Positions 11,568 to 21,355 of a DNA stretch of 64,000 bases are shown here, in pieces. The stretch is from contig MDYQ01000007.1 in assembly GCA_003024175.1 (NCBI GenBank), positions 405,818 to 469,817 of the forward strand, in the 5' to 3' direction. The translations under genes were made by a program, and so were the position numbers. The DNA is from Planoprotostelium fungivorum (taxonomy: Eukaryota; Evosea; Variosea; Cavosteliida; Cavosteliaceae). The notes under the pieces were generated by a model, which did no database searches, was not told where the DNA came from, and saw only the letters and a program-made list of their open reading frames with translations. Positions within the stretch are counted from its first letter, which is position 1. Each line of letters opens with the position of its first letter.

Positions 11568-13486
11568 ATGAAGGACTACGATAGTGAGAGTGCACCACTG
11601 TTTGGCAATGGGAGTCATCCGATCACCAACAGTTACGAGACAGAGGTATCTGTCGGACCTTCATATGAATCTGACACGAGCAGGTAGCGCCCATCATCGA
11701 CGAAAAGGATTTGGTGAATGATGAGGTAAGACTCTACCCAACGGTAGATTAAGTTGTGTAGGAGAAGCATGATGTATACTGGGAGTGCATGTTCGTCACA
11801 TTACCCATCTTCAGGTGATACATTTCAATACAGAATCAATGACAACGTCTAATAGAAAACAGTGGATATGCCTGTCTGTTCGCTCTTCGCCATGACGTAA
11901 TGGTTCTATTGAACATCACTGACAACAATTCCACCGAAGCGTACTGGTTCGGTGTTGCCTCTTCACTGGTCTACCTTGGAAATCTCATCTTCCGTCTGGG
12001 ACACAATCTCGTCTTTGCTTTTGCCACACCGAGATTCAGAGTGGTGAGTGTTCATTTCACATTACGTGACCGACACTCATCAGTTGATCTCTATGGTCTC
12101 CATGATCGTGGCCATCGGAATCATCGCTTCCATGTTTCTCATCTTAGGATCGGCTCACAGTCGATTGTGGATGGTCTTCTTAGCTTACGGTCTGGGTGGT
12201 CTTGGAATCGGTGAACCTCTCTTCATCTTCCCAACATCACCTTTCACCTCCACACGATCCAATTCTTATCACTCGCAGGCACCTTCGAGAGCAATCTGCT
12301 CGCCTCTCTCGTCCCCATCGGAAAAGAAAATAAATTCTGGTGAGTTGATGTTGAGAAGAAGTCGACTGATTGACCCTTCAGGGCCATTCTAGGTATCCCC
12401 ATTGGAGTCAATCTCATTACCATCGGAGGCTATGCATTGATCGGTGTCGGTGTACCCACCGGTTGGATCTATTTCGGTGTGTGATGACACCTCATCATCT
12501 TCTGATGAGAGGTGCAGCCACTTTCATCGCCCTCTTCGTGGGGCTGGCTGCATTCCTCGTTCGAATCTTCAGGAGAGCGGGAGAGGCCCACGCGGTGGAT
12601 CTACTTCCATACTTGAAGAAATTATTCGCCGTCAGATCGAAACACGAACTCTCTGACACCCTTCAATTGAGATCGTGGGCACCCCCCATCGGTAAATTTT
12701 TCATCAGTTCATTCCTATACTTCATTTCTTCACTTTCATTCTATTTCATCTCTTCACTTTCATTCTATTTCATTTCTTCATCTCTTCTCACGCACACACA
12801 GTTTGGCCTTCCATCGCTCTCATGTTCGACATGTTTTTCGTCGCCCTTTTATCCCCGGGAGGTGAGGAGAGAAGACGTAGAACTCGAATCGAAGAACAAC
12901 AGGTCTCATCCAGAACGTCCACCCGTCAAAGTCATCCATGCACTTCAGCGCGTTCGGTTCTGATCTTCCCTTCCGTACGTACATGATCTGCTACAGCATC
13001 CTCTTCTTCTTGGGTGACATGTCCAGTCGAAAGGTGAACTCTCTCCTCCTCTCCTCTTACCCTCTCAGATCTTCTACAACGCTGCCTTTGTCTTTCCTCC
13101 CTTCTTCCTCATTCTATCTGTCATCGGAGGTGAAGAGAAGATGCTGATATGGTGTGCTGATGGAATAGGTATCTTCTTGGTGACGAACGTGGCAGAGATC
13201 GTCTTCTTTGCTGGTTTCATGGCTGCATTTGCAAACGGATCCATGTGAAGAGACGATTCAAGGGAGGAGACGCTGAACGAGTACAGGTACGCACAAGCCA
13301 GTCGCAGGATCGATCTCGTGGTTCCGAAGGTGAGACGTAGATGTATGAATGAGACTCTGATGAAGAGAGCAGAAACAACATCTAATCGCTCTGTCCTTCT
13401 GGTTATTCATCGGTGACATTGGATCTGTCGCAGGATCTCTCCTCATGCAATCTCTCTCGGGTCTCTACACTCACTATCGGGGATAA
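11568..13486 (+). CDS. Uncharacterised multi-pass membrane protein, MFS-like
   Basis: I do not recognise the family with certainty. Exons join in phase from ATG 11568 (MKDYDSESAPLFGNG, an acidic cytosolic N-terminus) to TAA 13484-13486. About ten hydrophobic segments are readable, for example SLVYLGNLIFRLGHNLVFAF, ISMVSMIVAIGIIASMFLIL, FLAYGLGGLGIGTFESNLLA, AILGIPIGVNLITIGGYALI, AATFIALFVGLAAFLVRIF, WPSIALMFDMFFVALLSPG, FYNAAFVFPPFFLILSVIGG and LIALSFWLFIGDIGSVAGSL. Two halves around a basic cytosolic loop (RRAGEAHAVDLLPYLKKLF) recall major-facilitator-type transporters. No substrate-specific motif is seen. The gene is convergent with panC; the stops are 46 bp apart. Confidence 0.7.
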
Positions 13487-13532
13487 AGGATGAACATCGT
13501 GTAGTCTATCTACTCTTCTCTCTTTATTCGTT

Positions 13533-14569
13533 CTACAATTGGAGGACGATATTATCGATCAATCTCGTCTTTCCGTTCCACATGGCCCCACTGATCATCA
13601 GATGTGTGTTGTCTTCCACTCGACTCTCTCTGTCTAAATCGACACCGGCGTTCATGTCCGAGACGACGATGTAGTCTAAGACGAGACCCTCACACCTTCT
13701 GATCTCTTCTTCTGCTGCTCTCACGATCTCGGACACTCTTCTCTCTCCTTCGTGAACGGATCTAGCGGCACACTGTCTGAGTCAGCCCCTCCTTCTCATG
13801 TCAGCTCATCATCACACACTTGGAGGGCTCGATAGAGGGTGGGTGCGATGGCTCTCTGTTGTGGATTAAGATAGACATTGCGACTGCTCATGGCGAGACC
13901 ATCCTCTTCTCTCATGGTGTCACATATGTCGATTTCCACGGGGACGTTCAGATCGTTGACCATCTTCTTGATGACGATGCATTGCATCCCGTCTTTCTGT
14001 CCGAAGAAGGCTTTATCTGGTTGAACGATGTTGAATAACTTTGTGACGACTGCGGTGGAGTGAGGAAGAGAGAGGTAGTGCGTCTCACCTACCTGTGGCG
14101 ACACCTCTGAAATGTCCTTTTCGCGATGAACCTTCTCTCGTTAACTCGTCCATGCCTTCTACTTGAACCCACGTTCTCGATTCTGTGTGAAGCATCAGAT
14201 GGCGCTTTGCCTCTTGTTGGGTCTCACTGGTGGGGTACATCTCTTCGGGTGTGGGACAAAAAACAAAATCTACGTTTTCACTCCTCAGCATGTCTAAATC
14301 TCTCTCCATTGCTCTTGGATACGTCGTGAAGTCTTCAGTGGGCCCGAATTGGAGAGGGTTCACAAAGATGGTCACACCCACTGCATCTGTCTTTCTCTTC
14401 GCCTCACGAACCAGAGACAAGTGTCCTTGATGGAGATATCCCTTCCAATGATCAATCGATTGGAATGGAAGAGACATACCATCGTCGGGACTAAACCTAC
14501 GCTCTTGTTGTTCTTTGCTAGAGTGGCTCGAAGAGTTCGTAACTGTTTGATGGTGTTGACTACCTGCAT
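13533..14569 (-). CDS. panC: Pantothenate synthetase (pantoate--beta-alanine ligase)
   Basis: Joins pantoate and beta-alanine with ATP, the last step of vitamin B5 synthesis. Four exons (14569-14480, 14441-14093, 14049-13818, 13776-13533) join in phase. Diagnostic segments: [20 protein letters not shown] (nucleotide-binding HxGH loop, made only after splicing), [50 protein letters not shown], and the [12 protein letters not shown] loop. The C-terminal dimer domain ends LIDNIVLQL. Start [10 protein letters not shown] matches the usual N-terminus, and no organellar presequence is evident. Length (about 290-300 residues) is normal for the family. Its presence suggests the organism can make pantothenate from pantoate. 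Confidence 0.95.
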
Positions 14570-14693
14570 GATCGGGTTTGTTAGACACGCGATGTGATCT
14601 GGTTGTAAAATTGTGCAACCAGGACTAAGGTGTTCTCAAGATAAAGGTGGGCTCAACCATTACTGATGCACCCTGTCGAATAAACAACACAGC

Positions 14694-16240
14694 ATGGACA
14701 AGCCTACGAACACGACTCCACCGGCTAAGCAAAAGACGCAGAAGCGAGCTCTGCTACCCATGGATAAATTAACTCAGAAATTCAAAGTTAAGACGTCCAA
14801 CCGCTCAGGCAGAGAGAGAGGTAATAGCGCCCCTCCAACGCGAACAGCACCCAGACTAGAAGATTGCCAATTCAATTGGAAGTCGGGGGGTAATGGGAAG
14901 GTGATTCTATAACATCATCACAGATAGAAGCTAAAAGAATTAGCCCCCCAGTCCTCTTTCACCACGAAGATCAGAAGAGACTGTGAATCGTAGGAGCTCT
15001 CTAAGATCGCCCCCCACCAACTTCGAAATGTTGATGTCAGCCGCACAACACTCTTCTGAAGGCGAAATGGAGGAAATCGTAAAGAGAACAAAGAGATCCA
15101 ACAGTCTTCCCTCTTCGACAGGTTTGCATCACAGTGCGACATCCTCTAAAGCAATGCAGCACCGATCTTACCTTCCGCATTCTACGAAGATCGATTTCCA
15201 TCAGCTGATGTCACCCGAACCAACTCAAATGACAATGCTTCACGTGAGTCGAGCACGATGGACTCCCCTCTGACTGTCAACTGTTCAGTTCGCCTACCCA
15301 CCGGTGACGCCAGCCCCCAGCTTCCCAACTTTCAGCAGCTCTTGCACTCGGTTCAGCAACAGAGCGAAGCGGAGAAACAAGAGGAAGAGTCGTACAGGTC
15401 CAGAGGCTCCCTCGACGCGAACGTCGTACCCAGCCTGACCTCTAAATTCATGCGTTTCGGTTTGATCTCCCCGGGAGAGGCCTTCCAGCAGGGAGATGTC
15501 TTCCCCTCCCCCACCGGTGATTACAATTCCTCTCAGTACTCTTCACCCAGGAGCGGTCACAACACTCCCCGAGAGCTATCTGACTTTGCTCACCTTCGAT
15601 TGGAGCAGCAGATCCAAGTGAGACGGTGACACGTCTCTCTGTTGACATCTTCAGCCCTTCTATAGCGTGGGCATGTCTCCCAGGAATTTCTCACCCAGAG
15701 AGAGGGGAGACAATGGGAGTCCGTCCGCAGTGGCGGGATCACCTCGTCTCAATCCATCGGGTAACGATCTGTACAACCACCGTCTCAATTCTTCGGGTAA
15801 CGATCTGTACAATCACTCTCCTCGGTCGAATGGTTCAGATTCTCCTCGCCACACTCTCTGTGGGTGTCTCATCCATCTCTGAATGATTCCATCCTTCTCT
15901 CACCTCTGAACTATATCATCCTTCTTTGTCTCTGAACGATATCATCCTTCTTTCACCTCTGATGATGTTGACAGACAGTCCTCGAGATGCGAGCGTGTTC
16001 TCGTCTGCGCAGTACAACACGAGAGACCGGCGAGAGGGAATGAACGGGAATGTGGCACAGGAATATCGAAATGTACATATGTATGAAACCAGGAACCACG
16101 TAGAAGGACAGCACGACGGCAGTTACATCTCCCCGCGGTCACCTCACATCGAGAGGCTGGTATCACAAGGATCACCCTCCTCCTCTCCTCTCTCATCACC
16201 TCGATCACCACGAGACATACCACAGAGACCTCCACTGTGA
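14694..16240 (+). CDS. Ser/Pro-rich low-complexity protein, function unknown
   Basis: Not recognised. From ATG 14694 (MDKPTNTTPPAKQKTQKRAL) the frame crosses short introns (for example 14901-14942) into a long Ser/Pro/Asn-rich sequence ending PRDIPQRPPL before the stop at 16240. SPR and SP motifs are dense (PPSPLSPRRSEE, SPRNFSPRERGD, SSPLSSPRSPRD). They resemble sites for proline-directed or basophilic kinases, which is an inference. A short unit, SGNDLYNH, is repeated twice in tandem. No folded domain, membrane segment or signal peptide is visible. It is divergent from panC (124 bp apart) and convergent with COMMD7 (26 bp apart). Confidence 0.6.
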
Positions 16241-16266
16241 AGAATACAGACTATGATCTACATCTA

Positions 16267-17033
16267 TTACGTGTTGAAGTACTCGAGGTTGGCTTTCGCC
16301 TTTTGCATCTCTGCGTAGAGTTGATAGAACTCGGGTAGAGTCAACTCCATCGATATGTGCTCGAGACTTCCCTCTCCCTTATCTAATGTGAGCTTCAATT
16401 GAAGGTAGCTGCTTCCCACTTTCAGGGCCTGTTGATGTTCAGATGTCGATCGATCGTGTCAGCCTTTGGACATCACCTCGTTGCTGGAAGCCGTGACACC
16501 AAATTTCCATTGCATATCGACAATCTGATTAACTACCAATGTTTGACCGATGGCTGATCTCGAGAGTGTGACGAACATCTCCTTCCATTTGTGCGACACC
16601 TTTCTTTTGTCACTTTCTGTATAGGAAAAGATGATACGTCAACGATCTACGATCGGATGTTGAGGTGATTCACCTGTGCTGCCCTCGATGATTCCAATCC
16701 AAGACTCAACAGATCTTCCTTCACGAAGGTAGGTGAAGCATTCGCTCTGAGTTCACCACGAAAGAAGAAGAGAAGGGACTGAAGGATGCTCTTCAGAGGA
16801 GCACCGGGAATGCGTGTACCCTGACTCAAATCAGGGAGAGTATCCATGAGATCCTATCGACCTTTCAGTTTATCTCGTTTCATTTCGACTCTCACAGGGT
16901 TCTGACCCGAGATGAACGAGAGGATGGCATCGGTGAGTAGGTTTATACCCTCAGGGTCCACTGAGTTGAGCCGTTGAAAGTCAGATGGAATTTGAGGAGA
17001 GATCTCTCCAGTGGTGAATCTGTACTTGGACAT
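16267..17033 (-). CDS. commd7: COMM domain-containing protein, COMMD7-like
   Basis: The N-terminus (MSKYRFTTGEISPQIPSDFQ, LLTDAILSFISGQ) is followed by an all-helical part (LKSILQSLLFFFRGELRANA, VKEDLLSLGLESSRA). The C-terminal COMM domain contains SRSAIGQTLVVNQIVDMQWK, FGVTASS, KVGSSYLQLKLTLDKGEG and the leucine-rich MELTLPEFYELYAEMQKAKA, ending NLEYFNT. The IGQTL...N-Q-x-D-M-x-WKFGVT stretch is closest to what I know of COMMD7. COMMD proteins assemble into the Commander complex that recycles endosomal cargo with retriever. Start ATG 17033 is chosen because the family begins just before this motif. An in-frame ATG at 17117 would add a weakly hydrophobic extension. Confidence 0.88.
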
Positions 17034-17128
17034 CTTTGTTGCACAGGAAAATAACAAATGAAAAAACGAAAACCTTTTCGGCCTAATTCCGAGAGGATTG
17101 TATTGCCGAGTGAGCAATCTGCGGGGTC

Positions 17129-17371
17129 TCAGGTCAAGACAACTGTTTCACCATCGCACATGCATTCCGCAGAACATCCTGAGGACGAAGGTAGTACAAA
17201 ATTTAAAACGAATACACCCACCATCCAATAGGAGTATCGATCCAAACGCCAAAAAGGTGGTAGGTGTACAGGCGTCGATCGAACCCCGTTGGTGATGATG
17301 CTGTCGAGGAGGCTACGGATGGGTCCACGGGCAATAGAGACGTCTGGTTGTGAACTTTTACGTGATTCCAT
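17129..17371 (-). CDS. Possible small protein, unrecognised
   Basis: A minus-strand frame from ATG 17371 reads MESRKSSQPDVSIARGPIRS and later PPFWRLDRYSYWM. Unspliced it continues into a hydrophobic stretch (VGVFVLNFVLPSSSG) and stops at 17129. A GT...AG pair inside would form a 44-bp intron typical of this genome and give a protein of about 64 residues ending VKQLS (stop at 17134). I cannot decide between these forms or assign a function. It could be a non-coding frame. Confidence 0.35.
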   Translation of the reverse strand: MESRKSSQPDVSIARGPIRSLLDSIITNGVRSTPVHLPPFWRLDRYSYWMVGVFVLNFVLPSSSGCSAECMCDGETVVLT

Positions 17372-17998
17372 CAGGATTCACAAGATGCGTGATAACGGGA
17401 TATGAGATGAATCTATCTACGTGGTTGATGAAGATATGAAGATTTCGATCATACTAATACCGTGTGGTAGTGTATGTCATCTAGAAGAATGTTAACAAGT
17501 CTATTTATTGCCAGCGCCACCATCACACGACCATCGTTCCCTGTATACGGTATGAAACGGTCATCTCGAGAATACCCAAATTTGAGTCCAATGCTGTGAC
17601 TAAGTAAACGTTATGATCTGCGTTGTGAATGCACCTGCCAGTCATCGAAGAAGTAGGAGAATAGTACCGTCGAATCATCTCGAGGATACCGAGACCTGAT
17701 GAAATGACACCATGAACGGACATAACTCCTTTACCTATTAGATATAGGCGTGTAGTCGATGTTTCAGAAGAGGTGACCCCCGAGTCGCTGCAGAAGATCG
17801 CCGTCCTGTTGAATTGCAGTCAGAGTGAGTTTAAATAAATCTCTATATATTTTATGGAGGACACCACAAATGCACGTTGCGACCATCGGTATCTTGTAAG
17901 CTCTGTTTACCGTTCGTCAATCGCTTCCTGGACGTGTCTCGTTTTCAGACAAGCTTGCGTCACGCTGTCGGATGTGATCCTCTCAAACCGGCTACAAT

Positions 17999-18497
17999 AT
18001 TGAAAAACGACTATTGATGATGAGGTATGAGGTCGTTTATCTACATCCTGCCAACAGTTTGTGTTTTTGTCGTTTTGGGGGTGTCTACGGCCTTGGTGAA
18101 AAACCTACGCGACGGTACGTAGGAAAACCGGGCCCGTAGAATTTTTCCTCGTCTATGCACCCCACGTTCCACCATCGGGCCTATCGTTTTTCCCCTCCCG
18201 CTCTGTGCGATTTGTGGACGAGTCCCGTCGCAGCTCCTCTCCGGCTCCACCGGTAAGTCTACGGCTGGTTCTCCCTCGTTATTTCTTCCCAGCGAGTCCC
18301 ATCGTAGCTCCTCTCCGGCTCCACCGGTAAGACTACAGTCGGCTCCTCCTCCGGTCATCTTGCCACCAAGGCCTTCCGCCTTGTGGCGATTGTAAACCTG
18401 AGTCCGTGATTAGTTCAATAAAATTCCCCAATGTACAGTGATACATATATGGGTGGGCGGGTGGGAGACCTCTCGCTTCGAATTGAAAAACGACTAT
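17999..18497. repeat. 16-bp exact direct repeats bounding a structured block
   Basis: attgaaaaacgactat occurs at 17999-18014 and again at 18482-18497. Between them lie a hairpin (cctacg 18104-18109 with cgtagg 18118-18123), an imperfect direct repeat of 74-bp period and a second hairpin (18362-18387, gccac/aaggc arms). This could be an inserted non-autonomous element with a target duplication, or chance; no terminal inverted repeats are seen. Confidence 0.4.
18220..18343. repeat. Direct repeat, 74-bp period
   Basis: Two copies of a roughly 50-bp core begin at 18220 and 18294 (gagtccc...agctcctctccggctccacc...ggtaag...ctac) with a few substitutions. The 74-bp period is not a multiple of three, so it is unlikely to be a coding repeat. 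Confidence 0.75.
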
Positions 18498-18724
18498 GAT
18501 TTCTATCGTGTGCAATCGTATGATGTCGTCGTTTTCGATATGGAAGCTGTATGGTACGATAGAGATCGAGAGCATTTCTCGATAATAACCGTGAAGAAGC
18601 ATCATTCTATAGTCGACATGAACTTTTTCGAAGAATATGTTATGTTTCAGCGAAGCGGCGAATGAAAAAATTATATATCTACAACGTCTATTTATCAAAT
18701 ATATTTTCAAACACAAAGAGCCGA

Positions 18725-20953
18725 ATGGCGGACACCATTGGAAGACACTTGCTGCGGCACATCTTCTCTTTCCTCTTTCGACACCTCTACGATCATCCGG
18801 GACAGAATCAGACAGCACTCCGCTCTTACAATGCTTGTCAGCTTGTTTCACATCTGTGGAATAAGGTGTCTCAAGCATGGTTTGACTTAAAGAATTTGGA
18901 CTACAGGCCCTTTTGGGTCACGTATGAAAGATGCAATCATCCCGCACACCGAATTTATCTCCAACGACTCTCGAATATATATCTTCCAACCGATATAGAC
19001 CGCTTGGTATCAGCCAGAACAGAAGAGAAAGAGCAGACGTTATTCTTCACATACCTCATTCGAGCACTCGCAGCCGCCGTCTGTTCTGATCTTGAGCTGG
19101 CCAAGCTGATCAGTCCTCATATCGAAGTGAATCATGATGAAGATCGTGAACGTCTCTAACGATCTGCAGATGACGAGTGAAGATCTCAGCATTTTCTTCT
19201 ACCACGGCTCTCATGAAGTTGATTTACAATGGAAACACTTGGAATCCATTGGCTGTATGGATGCCATCGTCAATAACGTTGACGATGAAGTTTGGGATGA
19301 TCAAATCCTCTGCCGGGTGATCAAGATGGGCAGGCTAGATCTGTTCCACAAGAGGCTGCAGAAGAGACTCCTATCATCGCGCTACGACAATGTCATCCTG
19401 CTGACAGCCATCGAGGAAGGACAAGTAGAGATGGTAGACCTACTGTGCAAGTCCGTCCAGATCGATTTGAACGTCAATCGAGACGCGCTGAGAGAGGCGA
19501 TGGAAGCGCGGGGCTACAACACGAAGGTGCTGGATGCGGGAGTCATAGTGGAGTGGCCAGCGGGAGTCTCGGCAATGGATGAGAAGATAGGCTGGGACAT
19601 CGTCGACAAGATCTTATCGATGGTCATCACTGACGGGAGAGCTCTCTGTACCTGCCGCTCAGTGTCACACCGCTGGGCCGAAAGATACGAGAGATGGCTG
19701 ACGTCCCCACTTTTCTTCCAGACGGTATTCTGGAGAACGTACAGATCATGTGACTCCCGCGCTCATTGTGACTTCCTATTGAGACTGATCCATCAGTGCA
19801 ACGGTTTCTTGCCCGATGACGTCTTTCAAACCATGTGGAAAGAGCACGGCCGAATCTCCGTAGAGCGAGATAGATTCATCCAAAAAATCCTGGAAGAATA
19901 TCTGAAGGGAAACTTCAAGGCCAAGAAGAACCCGAACCACAACGGTGATCATTCACGATGGATGCCCGTGAGGTGACTGACCTCTCGTTCAGATTGTAAT
20001 TTCTTAGCGAGAGTCATCATTCGCATCGGTTACCGCCGTCTATTGGACACGGACTATTTCAGGGACGCAGCAATGCGCATCATAGACTCCCTCTTCTGCT
20101 ATTTCAAGCAGTATTGGGCCGATCTGGCCGACTACATTGCTGGTGATATGAAGAGTTACTTGATCCGAGAGATGATTCAATCGTCACCAGGTTGCGAGGA
20201 AGTGTGAGACTAATCCGTTCGCGTGATCCGTTATTGATCTTGAAACAGAATCAAGTCTCAATTGGATTCCATCGATTTCACTGAGGAAGACGAAGGATGG
20301 AGGAAGACTCTCGTCACTCTCTCCATTATGTCGTACCGCCCTAAGAGGAAGCATACACTCGAACGGCTGCTCTCCCATTCTGTGATACCACTCTGTCTAG
20401 ATTTCTACCATTTCATCTTGGCCGTCAATATTAGTTTCACAGATATGATCACGCACATCGGTCAACACCTGCAGGTGAGAAAGAAGAGATGATAGCTGTT
20501 AAGGTTGATGATCAACAGTTGACCGTGCAATTGATGTCCAACATCTTCACTCCGTCTCAGAATCAGAGGAGAATCGACTTGGGCGATGGATCGAGCGTTC
20601 TGTTGATGCGCAACATCAGCTTGATGGAACTGTCTGAATTGGGATGCATCAATATGCTGAGAGACATCATCGAAGAGGGCCTAGACACAACGTTCAACAA
20701 TCAGATCCTTGTTGCTGTGGTCAAGTCGGGCAGGACAGATCTGCTGAACATGATGATAGAGAAGATGTGGTTCAGCTCAGGACCGAGCAACGAAGCTCTC
20801 TTGCTTGCTCTGCTTGACTCGCAGGATGAGATGGCGGAGATCCTGTGTGGCTGTGATAAGATCAATCTGTCGATCAACAGAGAGCAGCTGGTAGAGGTGG
20901 CACTTACAAATGGGAACGATCGGATCATCAGTGCCCTGTTGTCTCGAGAATAG
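18725..20953 (+). CDS. F-box-like / ankyrin-like protein with internal duplication
   Basis: ATG 18725 opens MADTIGRHLLRHIFSFLFRH, an F-box-like helix with SHLWNKVSQAWF. A helical linker and, from exon 19170, ankyrin-like helices follow (ESIGCMDAIVNN, DDQILCRVIKMGRLDLF, LTAIEEGQVEMVDLL). A second F-box-like start (WDIVDKILSMVITDGRALCT, SVSHRWAERYERW) then leads through exons to a second ankyrin-like set ending at 20953 (LSELGCINMLRDII, NNQILVAVVKSGRTDLLNMM, LLDSQDEMAEILC). The two halves share the order and similar motifs (WVTYERCNHPAH / FWRTYRSCDSRAH). F-box proteins recruit substrates to SCF ubiquitin ligases; ankyrin-like repeats would be the substrate reader. It could instead be two neighbouring genes, but no internal stop or start forces a split. 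Confidence 0.65.
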
Positions 20954-21355
20954 ATGTGATGTGTACGAATCCAATGCCTCTCTTTTATTCAATTTCAAAA
21001 GTTCTCGATTGGGACTGTCAACCGCCGATGGTGAAAGAAAGTCATCGACCATTTTGGCTATGCTCAATATCTGAAACTCAGAAGAGGTGATCAGATCATT
21101 GAAGTCGTCCGTACCCTCGCTATGGATTTCAACAGAAGAGACCGCCGTGCTCCTGGTGCAAACGACAACCTGTTGAGGCGGCAATACTTTCTAGTGCCTC
21201 AGTGTATGGCTATGATGTTGTGATACACATCATCATAGTGTATAATTGAGCTGAGGATGATCGGCTCACTCCGAAAATTGGAAAAATCTCGGAATGTGTT
21301 GCTCCCGTTGTGATGATGAGAAGTCACCGATCAACACTTCGATCAACACAGCACA
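20954..21355. other. Intergenic spacer
   Basis: No coding or RNA signal recognised. A short stem-loop can form around 21210-21236 (tatgatg with catcata). It presumably holds the F-box 3' end and the DDX24 promoter. Confidence 0.45.

Larger units (their letters stand above)
17372..18724. other. Gene-poor intergenic block with repeats and hairpins
   Basis: No gene is recognised. A minus frame at 17723-17523 contains LGILEM twice, and a short plus stretch at 17750-17835 looks protein-like (EEVTPESLQKIAVLLNCSQS); either may be an exon of an unknown gene. From about 18015 to 18480 the sequence becomes more GC-rich and carries direct repeats and two hairpins, bounded by 16-bp direct repeats. Confidence 0.45.

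Noticed and set aside
18333-18878. 181-residue minus-strand open frame
   Set aside because: It overlaps the start of the F-box gene on the other strand, has no recognisable domain and covers the 74-bp repeat tail.
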